Positions 10,148-22,752 are shown, counted from the first letter of the stretch. The stretch is 64,000 nucleotides of DNA from Epiperipatus broadwayi (GCA_028023455.1 JAQFVV010000022.1:12299984-12363983); one strand, 5' to 3'. Numbers and translations are program-made. Notes: generated from the letters alone by a model not told the origin.

Positions 10148-10759
10148 CAGCCTTTTGTCTAAAATATCTGAAATAATAATAAACTTTGGTTTCTTACTAG
10201 AAAAGTAACGTCTATCGTCATATTTTCTTTCATTAATTATCATTACGATTACCAAAAAAGACTGTAGTGAAGTCACTGTGTAATTATTACCAGACAAAGA
10301 TAAAAGAGAATGCAGCTCAAGATGTTAATTAAATAAAATGTGAACTAAAAAAAGTACAATAAAAACAATTTGATTTAATACTAAAATGAAGGTTTTTCTT
10401 AATCATGATTAAGTATATAAGACTGGAATCTAAATAAAAGATAAAACCAAGAGAAAAGCATAAAAAGAAACGAACAAAATTTAGAAACAAAACAGAAAAA
10501 GATAGTGAAAAATGGCGATAAAAAATAGTTTAAGGTAAAAAAAATTCCTAAGAAAACAATTTCTAATGATTTTTATACAAGCAAGCTTCCAATATTCAAT
10601 GAAATCAAAATTCCCAAAATTATATTCCAGTTCTAATGACTAAATTGATACAAAGCATTATAATTACATAATATTAACACTTTTACTAAGTAGCTTTCAT
10701 TCTCTTTTCAAAGTCAATCCCTGAAGTAATCATTCAATCCTTTAGCATAATTATTATAA

Positions 10760-10850
10760 TGCCCTGTGCAGTTAAGTGCAGTGATAGATAGTTAGATGTT
10801 GGAATGTGGCATTCTAGGTTTGATTCTCATGCTGGAATTTCCAGATATCA
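10760..10850 (+). repeat. tRNA-like SINE fragment within R2 (also at about 40030-40110)
   Basis: GATAGTTAGATGTTGGAATG resembles an A-box region, and TAGGTTTGATTCTCATGC resembles a B box about 30 bases later. It is present in both R2 copies, so it predates the duplication. Weak assignment. Confidence 0.35.
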
Positions 10851-11279
10851 TCTGCTTATGAACTCTACATGTTGTTTTAGCATAGTTATAGAGTGTCCCA
10901 CTTGGGGAATGTAACGTTCGAATTTCTTATGAAGTCTTGAGCAAATATATTTATTATATTATTAGAATAATAACGTTGTGGTTTAAAAATGTTAATAATA
11001 TTATATAATTACATTTAAAATTATATTAATAATTCATTTTTTTTATTTTTAGATTTAGAAAATAAATAATTGAATACTTCTTCAGTCTATTTTGTTGGTT
11101 GTCCGGTACTCATCCGGCAAATGTACTATTTAACGGATTCCGGTTACGAAGTAGAGCCACTAAAATTTACTGATCATTTTAATTCATAAACAGAACATTC
11201 ATATAAAGTAATTTTTCTATTTATTAGTCCATTCGATTAAAAAAGAAAGAAAACTAAGTTTCATTTTTGTAATCATGTC

Positions 11280-12330
11280 TATTTATTATTTAACAATTAT
11301 TTTTAGAAAGGTTTTATTATGTTGACTAATGAAGTCTTTTTTAGGAGAGGAACAAACGAAAGTGTCCGCTCACCACAAACTTATAATATAAAATTGTTAA
11401 TTTTGAAAAGAAATTGTTTGGTTCAAAAATTATAATAATTCGTGAAAATTGGATTTTTTTTAAATCAGAAAGTGTAATAAATATGTGATGTGATGTGATG
11501 TATTGTGGCTTCACCTTAAGCGAAGTCAAAAATATTTCAACAATTATGCCCAGATAAACCTGTTAGCCACTTTATTTTCCATTCCCCATCTGGCAGATAA
11601 AATCTAAATCTGTTATATAGTATATCTACTGTATCTGTATCGAAACCACAAAGTCACTCTAGCTTGCCAACATGTCACCTTGCACCAGGCTGGTATTTTA
11701 TTTTTAGATTTATGGATTAATATTGTAACAGTCAAAACACGTGTATCTCATTAACATATTGCAGAATTCGACCACCACACAGAACAGCAGCACCATCGAG
11801 TAGCGAAGCCACCGTTAATACTGAGTTCGAACATAGTTTATCAGTTCCACAATACAATCTACGGAATAACGCCTCTGATGCGACATAAGTAAACACCTCT
11901 TTAGGCACGGTGGTCAGGGAGATGCACGAGATTCATGGGTTTTGTTTCCGAGTTGGCCAACAATCAAACGAATATTAATTAATATATATAATCGAGGAAA
12001 TGTCTATAATGGGCATCGAATAAATGAAAACTTAACTACAGACGTATATTTAGAATTATTTATTTACGTATTTAATAAAAGAAAACATTATTAATGTGAT
12101 TAATCATATTTTAAATTCAAAGTCTCAACAGCTAATTGATAATATTATATATATAAAAATACATTTATTTATATGAAGGCGTAATCTAGCTACCTAGGGT
12201 TCTCGAGTGAGTATTTCTAATGCGTGCTGTAAGGAATTTATACTTTGCACTGCAAGAGTCATCAGTAACGGCGGACATACATTTATTTAATAAAATATTT
12301 ATTTTACGACAAAGGGCAAACATTTATTTG
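11280..12330. other. Interval without recognised genes
   Basis: AT-rich. A patch at about 11905-11965 (CACGGTGGTCAGGGAGATGC, then GGGTTTTGTTTCCGAG about 10 bases later) is vaguely tRNA-like and could be a decayed SINE. Nothing else can be supported. Confidence 0.4.
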
Positions 12331-12339
12331 AGAGTATAT

Positions 12340-12695
12340 GACGAAGATAATGCCGAGGCGGAGTGATAGAGAGAATAATAAACTAAATAAAAGAACACGT
12401 GGTACGCTTTAGAAGGGCGATGTAAAATGGCAGCGCTGAAACTGCAATGCCGTGAATAAGTTGTAAGGGTTTCGGGTTGGTCTCTGCCGCGACCCGAAGA
12501 GGTAAGGTGTCACATGAGCATAACCAGGGACAAGCGGTCCGTGTCGCAATTTGCCAGCTGGCTGCGTGATGGTCGTCAAGCCCTACGGGAACATTATCAT
12601 GTCCGCTTGTGTAGGACGACTGGGGTTAATTCAACCCTAGAGAATCCGGAGTATTCACGGCGTGGAATAAGCCATCGGGGCTTCAAAACGTAACA
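12340..12695. other. Isolated GC-rich, CpG-bearing island, unidentified
   Basis: Clearly richer in G+C and CpG than its surroundings. Contains a hairpin TTCGGGT/ACCCGAA (about 12470-12500) and another GGGGTT/AACCCT (about 12623-12640). Both strands have stops, and no known domain was seen. In this background it is most likely a relatively recent insertion of unknown type, or a regulatory island. Confidence 0.4.
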
Positions 12696-12921
12696 CATGT
12701 ATAATATCTAAAAGATTGTGGTAATATTTAACTAGATTTCAAACTCAGCCCAACATTATCACCGTTGACTGAAAGAAAATTGGTGACTCTCAAGGAAATG
12801 AAATTTACATAATTATTCATTAACATTTAATAATAAAAAAATATCTAAAAAGGGAATTATTACAGCGAGTATGCCAGCTATTATGGAGGAGTAGACCCTG
12901 CATTACAATAACTGATTCTTT

Positions 12922-12994
12922 GAATGCGTGTCGATTTATATGAAATTTAAGTTATTTATAAAAGCAAATATTAATGATAATTCGACACGCATTC
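12922..12994. repeat. Inverted repeat, 13-bp arms
   Basis: GAATGCGTGTCGA (12922-12934) and its exact reverse complement (12982-12994) are separated by 47 AT-rich bases. Could be ends of a very small foldback or a chance stem. CpG-containing arms are unusual here. Confidence 0.6.
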
Positions 12995-14779
12995 ACTGTT
13001 CAAGCGATTATGGATTTAGCTTTAAAACTAAGATAATTATGAGAAGGTAATATTTCAATGATAATTATAAATGAAATGTAGATTTAAGAAATACACACCT
13101 AAGAAGTGATAGAGGGAGGGTAAGCTAGATTATGCGAGAAATTTACAGATTACATGAATTCTCAAATTTTAGTTTCTCAAAATTACAATTTTAACATTTA
13201 GAAGTTATACAAATAATAGGAGATGAGCTATAGCTTATTATTACTAGAGTACTCTATAATTTGGAATACACACACACAGGTACCTGTTTTATAAGATGTT
13301 TTCGTCCATTGGTTTAATAGCAGATTGTTCGTAATTAGAAGTTTTCTTTCTTGTCCTGGGCATGTTGTTTTATTGATTTTTTTAACAGCAGCGGCTTTCT
13401 TGTTTATTTCAGGCAGCAGATCATTTTGGTGTTTTTACGATGGGCAAGGTGAAGCTCGGCATATAGTGGGCCATCTCCCGGTGGAGAATAATTTCGGTGC
13501 TTACTCGGTCATACCTTGCAGTATTAATTTATTTAAGATATTTTAGACGCTCCACTCGAGAGCAAAGCTAAAATTCAAGTGAAAGTCTCCAGCAAGTCTA
13601 AGATGGCCTCCTTTTTCTTATCTTGATCTTTTAAATTTTCTGTTGAGATATTTTTAGGTTTTATTTATCTTGCCCTCAGGATAATCAATGCTCTGCTGGT
13701 TTTAATTAGAAAGAAATTTGCTGTGCTATTGTTTGTTTTTCTTTACATTCGTTAATTACATTCTTTTGGAATTTTGCTATAATTAATTTATTATCTATCA
13801 CTGACCGATGCTTTTAAATTTCCAAAGACAAAGGGGAATAAAATTATTTTAACTTTAATTAATTAATACATCAGATTTTGTTAGAATTATTATTTAACGA
13901 AATTTAAATTAGCAACAAATACGAACTTTATAAAATTCAAAATAACTGATTAATATTACACAAAATTTATTTAACTACAAGAAATCTATATTATATTATT
14001 TTATCCGTATTTATTGCCTTTAATTTGAGATCGAAATGTGTGCGTGTTTATGTTGAATTCTACATATATTTATACATTTTTAATATTGTTACACACACAA
14101 CTCGATACCAAAAAGTTTAAATTTGGGTGGGATAGACCGGTCAGTGAGAGACGACAGAAAAAAGGTGAAACTTGAGATTCGAATACGAATCTCACTGTTT
14201 CAATATATTGTATTAATATATGTATATATCAAAATGAATAAATGATGAAAGAGATAAATATAAAAGTATGTATGACGAATAATTAAAAATGGCCAGAATT
14301 ATGAAGAAAGGCGTTGATCTTTATGAACTCCTCAAAAGACATGTATACTGCATGAAAGCAATAATAGTAAAAAATTATATATATATAAAAAACTTCCAGC
14401 GAGTGGTTAGTAAACTATGAAAAAAGAGAATGATATCATCTTTATCAGTGTGATATCTGTACATTAATACCATTTAATTACAGTGTAAATTATATGATGT
14501 CAGAATTTAAATACTAACATACAGATCTCTTATAACTATTAAATAAATTAATGCTTACATACAGTCAAAGGTTAACTAATCGATGATATCATTCTATTCT
14601 ATATAGATTTTATTGACGGCCCACTATTACTTTAGCAGTTACTTCCTGGATGTAGTTTCTTACTCTCTTTTATATATGACTATTATATAAATAAATAGAT
14701 AAAATTACACTCCAACATTTAGACTATTTTTTAATATAGTCTTTTTCAAGGAACACTAAATAATACAAAATAAATATAC
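12995..14779. other. Interval with short palindromes, otherwise unannotated
   Basis: AT-rich apart from the patch at 13325-13660. A neat hairpin GAGATTCG-AATA-CGAATCTC lies at 14173-14192. No RNA gene or protein domain is recognised. Confidence 0.4.
13325..13546 (+). other. Open frame of 73 codons, unrecognised
   Basis: This frame has a hydrophobic N-terminal half (LLIFLTAAAFLFI) and a patch SFWCFYDGQGEARHIVG, with locally higher G+C than its flanks. It starts with TTG, not ATG, and lacks any domain I know. TTTATTTCAG before GCAGCAG at about 13411 looks like a splice acceptor. It might be a decayed exon or part of a transposon, but chance is also possible. Confidence 0.2.
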
Positions 14780-16393
14780 TGTGCCAATGCCAAATTGGCA
14801 CATGTATATAAAATAATTTTGTATAAAAATTACTATCAAAATCTTTAGGAAAAAAAAATTTGAAAGTTACAATTAATTACTTTAAAGACGGGAGAGGGAG
14901 TTTTTCTATAAAAAAAAACAAAAAACAAACTAAGAGTTTATAAAAGAAAGAGGGTTATTATTATTAATTAAAAGTTAAAAATCTCTTTTCATTCCAGTTT
15001 AGTAGAATAAATGCGTATATATGTGCGATGGTAAATAGAAATAAATGTTAGCTCATTAATAAGATAAATGCGTGTTAGAATAATATTAAAAAATAAATAA
15101 ATATTGAAATGAAATGTATTTAAAAACACAGTGATGGACTACTAATTAAAGATATGAAAACAACACGTTTTAAAATAGCTACTACAAATTAAACAATCGA
15201 CAAAAACACGTTGTCATAGGATTAATTACTAATGGAATTTTGACAACACCCATTGCACCTTTTGCCGGAGGATATGAAAATGAAAACAATTCACAGATAT
15301 AAATAGCTAGATTTTATCGGACATTCAGTTTGAGTTTGCAGTTTCAGTCTAGTTTTGCAGTGTCAGTTTACAGAAATGCAGTGCTGAAAAGCTTTTGGAA
15401 ATATACGCTTGTGCTCCAGCCTTTTTAGTCCAACAAGATCATTAAAACTTGCCTGAGAAATAATGTCTGCATAACAACACAGAAATCCTCCGTCAAGTGT
15501 TCAACTGTTTTCAAAATAAAACAAATGGATTCGCATAAAATCTCTTCAAGAAACGTCAAAATCTAACCGGTTAGATATAATCCATCAGAAGCAGCAGAAG
15601 TAGCCAACGACAAGAAAAAAAATCCTAGGTATATGTTTTATTATTATCATTTACACGTAGTAGTCACCACTGTAATCCGTAAATATTCAAGATTCAAATT
15701 ATATGAACTCTATCATACATAAAATGAACTATTGATATGTGTGCGTGAGTTTCAAATGCTATAAATGCTTTAGTATTATGTTTGCGAATGTGAGATAATT
15801 TAAAATGTCAAAGATTATTTTTGCTTTTTTTATAAAATATACTATCATGTGTTAATTTAAAAATGTGCGTGTGTTAAAATTGGATTTATAAAATGTTTAT
15901 AATGCGTTTATCATAGTTAGTAAATTATCTTTAAACTGAATTAATGTTGATTAAAATAAATTGTCTTTAAACTTAAACTTTATTTGTCGGTCAATTCTTC
16001 TTACCAACCTTTTATTAATTATTTCCACCACCAATTTTTGTATAATTTATTACAGATTAAAATTAGACTGGGCTAGTTTATGGGATGCTTTCGAGCGCTG
16101 GATTATGAGCCTACTGACCAAAGACGTTGTTTATTCTTTTGAATAGATAGCTGGCACCTGGAGTTTACTCCGAAACAAATAAAGTGTTTGGATAGTAGGG
16201 GTTTGAATCTAGCAGCCAAGATGGGCCATTGTTGATAGTTAAAGCTATTAATAAGATCTCCCATTTTGCTCGAACGTGCCGGTTCGTTCACGTAGCCTTT
16301 ATAATATTATAAATGTATTATGAAGGAGTTTGAAACTGGCCGAATCTTATATATACATATAAGTAGGTGGTTTCAGCGGTTCGACCCGGTACA
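14780..16393 (+). mobile_element. Solo LTR, family 1, copy A
   Basis: The block starts TGTGCC and ends GGTACA (TG...CA), is 1614 bases long and is flanked on both sides by ATAC, a 4-bp target duplication. The same block at 29666-31233 has a different 4-bp flank, so these are independent insertions. The first 23 bases form a 9-bp-arm hairpin. A promoter (TATAAAT at 15298, TCAGT at 15325) and an AATAAA at 15515 fit LTR function on the plus strand. No primer-binding site or coding region follows, hence a solo LTR left after recombination. The superfamily is unknown; a 4-bp duplication is compatible with Gypsy-like integrases. Confidence 0.7.
15296..15330 (+). promoter_or_regulatory. Putative LTR core promoter (TATA box and initiator)
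   Basis: GATATAAATA is followed 27 bases after TATAAAT by TCAGT, an arthropod/metazoan initiator-like motif. Both are conserved at the same spacing in LTR copy B (30121-30154). Confidence 0.5.
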
Positions 16394-17240
16394 ATACAAA
16401 TATATAATAAAAATGCAAATCCAAATATTATACAAATATATAATACAAATAAAAATACAGATATATAAAAATATAAATATTACATAGTCCAAACAGACAA
16501 AAAAATTAATACTAAATTTTTTTAAATACAATGAATATTAAAAAGCAAATGATTATTATTAGACAAAGATAAAAGAAAGTATTACAATTTGAAGTACTAA
16601 CTAGACAATATGTAGAATATACGATAATAAGTGATAACAAATGATAACAAGAATATTTATTTATATGATTATAATAATTGGAATGGAATCGAAATAAAGT
16701 ATAAAGAGAAACAGAAAATATGGAGAAAAAGTGATTGTTCTAATGATGATAGCCAGATTTAAAAAGTTAAAAAATGGGGAAGTAAATTAATAAAAAGTTG
16801 AATGTATATTTATAATTCTTATAGAAATAAACTTAAAAAAATCTTTTTTCCTGACAGAGTATGCTGTTAATATTAAATCAAATTAATATTTTCAAAAATA
16901 TACAGTATTCCTGTTCTTATAATTAAATTGAAATAAAACAATAATTACACAATAGTATTGTTCTATTTAAAATATTCCACCTGTTTCGAAATAAATTTGT
17001 TACAAAATTTAATGTTATTGTATTAATTAATTAGTCATTTCATTTATGTCATACTAATATTTTTTGTAGATTTTTTTTTGTAGAGTATTGAAAAAATCCA
17101 GAGGGCACCCCAACCCTCTGATAAGTATTTTATTTATAGTTTTATTGATTATATGTATTTATGTATTGATGAAATTTATAAAGGATACATTGAATTGGTA
17201 TGATAGAGCACAGTTGAAAAACTGTGAATACAGTTGAAAA
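16394..17240. other. AT-rich interval, nothing recognised
   Basis: Irregular ATAAAAATAC-like low-complexity sequence at 16398-16480, then plain AT-rich DNA. Confidence 0.5.
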
Positions 17241-17244
17241 ACTG

Positions 17245-18118
17245 TGAATTTGAGAAAAATACTAATAAAATCATATGCTGGATGCGAACTCAGACTTTTA
17301 AACATCCCACCATACTCAGTGCCATCTCATATTGCTGACCCCCCTGACGTAACACACAAGAAAAATAATCTCATATATATGTATTTCAAGCTAAACCAGC
17401 AATCGTCAGTTGGTCTAGAGTACTATCTCCACACATATATGCAATCAGTGCGCAGCTGTATATTAAGATAGCCAATCTTCGTACTTTAATGGACAGGCTT
17501 TAAACTACTCCAACGTGCAACTCTTCAGCCTTCCATTTCTTTGAAAATCTAATGATGGAAAGTTCATAGCGAATGTTACTGCCAAGAATGTCATCCTACC
17601 CATATTGACATATTAGTCATTCTGACCCCTCATGGACAGGAGAATAATCGATTTATATGTACTTATGCAAGGGTTGGGCAGACCTTTTATACACTATTTA
17701 TATAAATTAATACATTGTACAGGCTTATACCTACATTTTATATATGTGATATATGCAGGATTTGAACTCAGACATTTACACGACCCATTACTCTCAGTGC
17801 CACTGCAGATTGCTGACCCACTTGATTTAACACATGTAGAAAAGATAAATAATCACCAATATACATATTTCATGCTAAACCAGCAATCGTCAGTTGGTTT
17901 AGATTACTATCTCCACACATATATACAATCAGTGCTCAGCTTTGTATTAAGATATTCAATCTTCATACTTTAACAGACAGGCTTTAAACTACTCCAACCC
18001 ACAACTCTTCGGCCTTCAATTTCATTGAAAATCTGATGATGGAATGTTCAAAACCCATGTTAGTGCCATGGTTGTCATACTACCCATGTTGTGATATTAG
18101 TCATTCTGACACCTTATG
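17245..18118 (+). repeat. About 485-bp repeat, two direct units (second complete)
   Basis: GAACTCAGAC recurs at 17285 and 17769, and the surrounding sequence is alike for hundreds of bases, giving a step of about 484. On the minus strand each unit holds a tRNA-like B box (GAGTTCGAATCC type) and a possible A box. Further copies or fragments are 18122-18625 (inverted), 47040-47620 and 50490-50760. TCTGATGATGGAATGTTCAAAAC near 18035 resembles the CTGATGA...(G)AAAC order of the hammerhead-like elements. Confidence 0.75.
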
Positions 18119-18121
18119 TAC

Positions 18122-18625
18122 AAAAGATAGGGCTTTGAACATTCCATCATCAGATTTGCAATGAAATGGAAGGCTGAAGTGTTGTGGGTTGGTTGGAGTA
18201 GTTTAAAGCTTGTCCATTATAGTATGAAGATTGGCTATCTTAATATAAAGCTGAGCACTGATTGTATATATGTGTGGAGATAGTAATCTAGACCAACTGA
18301 CAATTGCTGGTCTAGTATGAAATACGTGTATTGGTGATTATTTATCTTTTCAACATGTGTTAGATCAGGTGGGTCAGCAATCAGAGATGGCACTGAGAGT
18401 AATGGTCATGTAAAAGTCTGAGTTCGAATCCAGCATATATTAAATGTATGAAATGCAGGTTTAAACATGTACAATGTATTAACTTATATAAATAGTGTAT
18501 AAAAGGTCTGCCCCTCACTCGCATATGTACATATAAATGGATTATTCTCCTATACATGAGAGATCAGAATGACTAATATGTCAACATGGGTAGGATGACA
18601 ACCTTGGCAATAAGATGGGCTTTGA
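18122..18625 (-). repeat. About 485-bp repeat, inverted unit (foldback with 17557-18115)
   Basis: This is the reverse complement of the preceding units. Together 17557-18115 and 18122-18625 form a large foldback with a spacer of only a few bases. On the plus strand it carries an apparent pol III promoter: box A-like GATGGCACTGAGAG (about 18385) and box B GAGTTCGAATCCAGC (about 18419-18433). CAAGGGTTGGGCAGACC (17668) and its inverted counterpart near 18500 resemble hAT-type terminal sequences, but no 8-bp target duplication was found. Confidence 0.7.
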
Positions 18626-18639
18626 ACGGTAATAATGAA

Positions 18640-20590
18640 AACACGAAATCCAATAGATGTTTTAAAATTGATCTAGCAATTAGATGCAATGCTTATTATA
18701 GGATAAACAGCTAACATAAAATTGGTTAGACCTGTAATAACAAAGCTGAATTTATTTCAATAAATAATTTGTTGATCAGGAAGTTATTTGATATTTAAAC
18801 AATTTGCCACTGCTTTAAATTACACATGGAAATAGTATGCATTCATTCGTAACATTCACTCCATCATAATATATTGTAATGGTCAGCAAAAATTATACAT
18901 GCACAATCTGATTCTTGCCATCAGAAAAAATTTCAGTGATATACCTTATTCCAGTATTAAGATGATTAGGATTATCTCTTCATATGTAATGCATAAAGTG
19001 AAGGAATTCATCACACTCTATCAATAAGATGTAGCCAAATCATGTTTCAGGTGAATTACTGTTGTGTAAATGATCATAGAATTGACATACAAATTATTTA
19101 AAACATACATTATTTAAATAGTTAATAAATTTAATTTATTTATTAATTTATAATAACATAATTGTCAGTACAATGAATTATTTCTCCTCTACAGCAAATA
19201 TACTTTCATTAAAAATTATTTATCAATCCTGAGTTCATTAAAACTATTTCTAATATCTCAAATTATACTTTCGGATTTAAGTGAAATCTGTTATCTACAA
19301 GTATGGCTTAAATCTAGTAACTAGCACTAATATTTAATACTCAAATCTTTAAATTACCATTTAGGGGATATTTTAGAAAGAGGTGTGGAAAGCCAAATAA
19401 AAAAACAAATAAAAACTGTAGTTTGATTAATATGTCCAAGGTTTATTCTGATCAACTTTAATCTTAAAATATAAAATATAAATATATAAATGAGTCCTAC
19501 TTGCCATTAAATAAATATCATAAAATATCACATGTTGCCCTTTATAAACATCATTTATTCAATTGGCTTTAGCTTCCTAAGTGTAGTCTACCAAGTTTGA
19601 CTTTTGTCTAAAACTTGGTAAACATATCCCTAACTATGCTTATTTATACTTTAATTGAAAAGTGGAAGTAATTACCCCCTACTTAGTTCTGTAAAGTGAA
19701 AAATCATGACAGCTCAGAGAGAGGAAATTACTTCCAATTTTCCTATATTCAAATATTACATCGTCCGCTAAAATATTATAAGAAATCCTTTTGGCAAAAT
19801 ATTTTTTAAGAGAACTGTTCTTTCTTTAATTTATTGTAAGATCTTATAATTCAACTGATGTTTTATAACTTGTATATGTTTTAATTTACTTTTTCTACTA
19901 TTATTTTTTTCTTTTCCAAGCCAAAGATAAAATATCACTTATACGTCCTTGACATATTGAAATTGTTCTCCTCTGTTTTATGACTCTGTTTGATACAAGT
20001 CTGCATAAATATTTTGGTATTAGTCGTCGTATTCCCTCAGATGCATTATGGGTTGGAATTTTCAAATTAACAAATAATGTTGGATCCAAAGTAGACGTTC
20101 GACATTTAGTGGCTTTTTATCTTAGCCATTATGTTAATCTAGGTTCAAAGTGCAGTAATAAAGTAGAGATCAGAGCTAATAATTAAGAATGAAATTTACA
20201 TATATATGATTGACTTCTATTTTTTATGATCTTAATGGCCTCTGTTTTTATAAGCTTGGATATCATAACTAAATTTTATTACAAGAAAATATTTTTAATT
20301 ACCTAATTGATTAAATTTTTAATTTGGACTAAACTATATTATAATTGTTAAACTTTTTGAAGCACTCATACGTGTAAGAATAACAACATAGACATATACA
20401 TATATAATTTTCAGGTTCATACTGTCATGTCAGCTGGATCACACCGATTTTTTCCTCAGTGTTATAGATACAGATTCAACAGAGATTTTCTAAATACCAG
20501 GATCTAATCAATGCAACATTCACAATCAAAAAAAAGCAATCGAAAAATATGTGTCAATTTCCTTCTATTTGGAAACTATTTCAACATCAT
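18640..20590 (+). repeat. Direct repeat R4, copy A (paralogue of 44095-46870)
   Basis: Same order and orientation as 44095-46870 with many substitutions and small indels. Copy B carries extra insertions at about 45269-45711 and 46133-46425, both cleanly absent here. No protein domain recognised. The sequence TTATGTTAATCTAGGTTCAAAG near 20130-20150 is the unoccupied target of the hammerhead-bearing foldback in copy B. Confidence 0.85.
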
Positions 20591-21035
20591 TTTTATTTTG
20601 AACAGAGTAATTTATTGGAAGCATGTATGGACAGTGCAAAATCACTCCAAAGTTTCCTTTCTTTTTTCCATCATAGATGAACTAATGTTGTCTTTATATA
20701 AAGAATGTGAAAATTTTAATTTTTTTTTCAATCAAAAACTAAAAAATAATAATAATGCAATTTAACAGAACACTACCTCCAAGTGTAATGTTTTTAAATG
20801 CTGTTATAAATAAAAACATTTTAAATAAACCATATGGTCAATGCAGAACACAAAGTTAACTTTTACATTAATTTCTAACAAATTATAAAAATATTTATTG
20901 TAATAGACAGCAAGTAGGAAAATGTTTCCTTATTTTCTCTATTACTTTTTTTAATTCTTTACAAATCTAAGTTTTATATACACATAGGATTTGTAAATTA
21001 AGTTGTAGTATTACTAGCATGAATTGCAACGAGTA
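20590..21035 (+). repeat. Direct repeat R5, copy A (paralogue of 23690-24150)
   Basis: TTTTATTTTGAACAGAGTAATTTATTGG and the following 400 bases recur at 23697 onward in the same orientation. No coding content. It directly follows R4 copy A here and R3 copy A at 23.69 kb, so it is a separately dispersed piece. Confidence 0.8.
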
Positions 21036-22014
21036 AACTTTTAACAATCCGAATTTATGACGAGGAGTAACCAAACCAAAAAAACCCAATAATATACAGA
21101 TATTTATCTGTGCATATTTGTCCGTTAACAAAATATTGTTTCTTAGCATTACTGCTGTGGACTCAAATGTACTTATCTCAACCCACTACTCTCTTTCGAC
21201 AATTCTGAACGAAACACCGCCATTGCTTGGTGTAAAATTAACAGCAAGACCAACATATTGCTAATAACTTTCTCCTCACTGGAATATTATCTAATATTCA
21301 CTTGCAAAATTAATTGATTTTTTTTTTTATAGAAAATTGCAAATGTGTTTAATTCTGTATTAATATACACACTTGTTTGTGCTTGCGACTTTCATTACCG
21401 CCCCGGATTACTAATACTACTAATATGTAAGTATCCCAAAAACAAAATACATATCAATGTAACACACTTACTCAATGAGTAATCGTAGAGATTAGTTATT
21501 ATTTCTCTATTATATATCTACGGAACACACACGTTTTGCACCAAATAAAAATGTATGTTTATCTCAGGTAAATGGCTTTACTTATGCCACATTTGGGTCA
21601 CTAAATGAAAAGATATCAGTTCAATTATAGTAATTTCTCATTTGCAGATTAAATTGTAATATGCGTGTGGGCCACACGTCATATAGTAAATACAGCGTTT
21701 TATTCACCATAATGTATAATTAAGGTCTAGATTAAAGAACCAAACACCCTTGATGAACATTACAACATCATTTACTTAACTAATTTGTTCAACCTGGCTG
21801 AGCAATTTACTCAATTATAGAGTAATGAAATATTTATTAATAGTGTTTGATTTATTAGCCAATGCCGGAAATTATATGTGTATATGTAATGTACTGCAAT
21901 TTTTATTGATTACTTTCCTTTATTATCAATACAGATAAAATGACGTAATAATTAGTTTTCTTTATTGAATTGATTTTAAACAATAGTATTTTTTAAACAG
22001 ATTCGTTCTTTAGC
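21036..22014. other. Interval without recognised features
   Basis: AT-rich with a few longer homopolymers. I see no supported gene, SINE box or inverted repeat. Confidence 0.5.
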
Positions 22015-22365
22015 TTTCTTTACAGGTAAAGTCATAATTTTTTTTTTCTCTTAATCTATTTTTTATTTTGCATGTCTATGTATTTGGTTATATAAACAAT
22101 TTAAAATTTCGTAATCAACATAATTTTATACAGTTAGTTTTTATGATATATATATATATTTTTTGTAGTTTTTTTTAGAACTCAAGAGGGATGATAAATT
22201 ATAATCAGAGAAGACGTATTTGGCAACAATTTATAAACAATTACTTTAATTACACGCAATTTAAAACCCACCCCTGCTGTCTAAAGGTGTTAGCTATATC
22301 TAGTTGCGTATTTTTAAAGGAAAAAAATACAAAAATTAAAAGTACTTGACATCTTTGAAGCACTT

Positions 22366-22605
22366 TTGGAGTGTGGAAATGTTCCGCGCAATTTAGCGGC
22401 ATTTCTCAGATCAATGCTATGCATTCAGTCTATCTATGACGATGAATATGTAAGGACCCGTACCGTTGTCGAGCGGTTCAGCCAAGAACGGGGGTTATAT
22501 TTAGTTTACCGCACGATGTTAACGAACCTAGGGATAACGAGCATCGCGATTTTCAATCCAATATTTTAAAGGTCTGGCCATGGCCAGACCATTGCTCAAG
22601 GCTTA
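22366..22605. other. GC-rich patch ending in a perfect 20-bp palindrome
   Basis: Within R3 copy A, about 200 bases are rich in G+C and CpG. They end with a perfect 20-bp palindrome at 22571-22590 (GGTCTGGCCA and its reverse complement). A 67-codon frame spans most of it, with no domain recognised. The corresponding stretch of copy B (about 31275-31400) is only loosely similar and shorter. It may be an unidentified insertion or a fast-diverging part of the RTE tail. Confidence 0.45.
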
Positions 22606-22752
22606 ATACAGTTCATTTATTCGCCATCTTTTTGTCACAAACTAAAATACTTTAAAGCAACGGGTGAAATCTTTTTGGCAAGAAAATATATTCGAAATAT
22701 ATTCCAAAAGCCACGGGCTGCATGCTACGTGCTGAAATATTTATTTACCAAA

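Larger units (their letters stand above)
7489..11279 (+). repeat. Direct repeat R2, copy A (paralogue of 33470-40560)
   Basis: The sequence from 7489 onward matches 33470-33540 and then 36885-40560 in the same orientation, with moderate divergence and small indels throughout. The gap in copy B is the LINE insertion at 33541-36880. Copy A instead has its own SINE at about 10053-10147. No coding domain was recognised in either copy. It includes a palindrome-like GTCCTTTAGGAC (about 9907), a tRNA-like patch near 10780 and a hammerhead-like patch at 9394. Confidence 0.85.

Noticed and set aside
17632-17973. 113-codon open frame as a gene
   Set aside because: It lies wholly within the non-coding 485-bp repeat; other units of the repeat do not preserve the frame.
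22366-22569. Protein gene in the GC-rich patch
   Set aside because: 67 codons, no known domain, start uncertain, and the paralogous repeat does not keep it.
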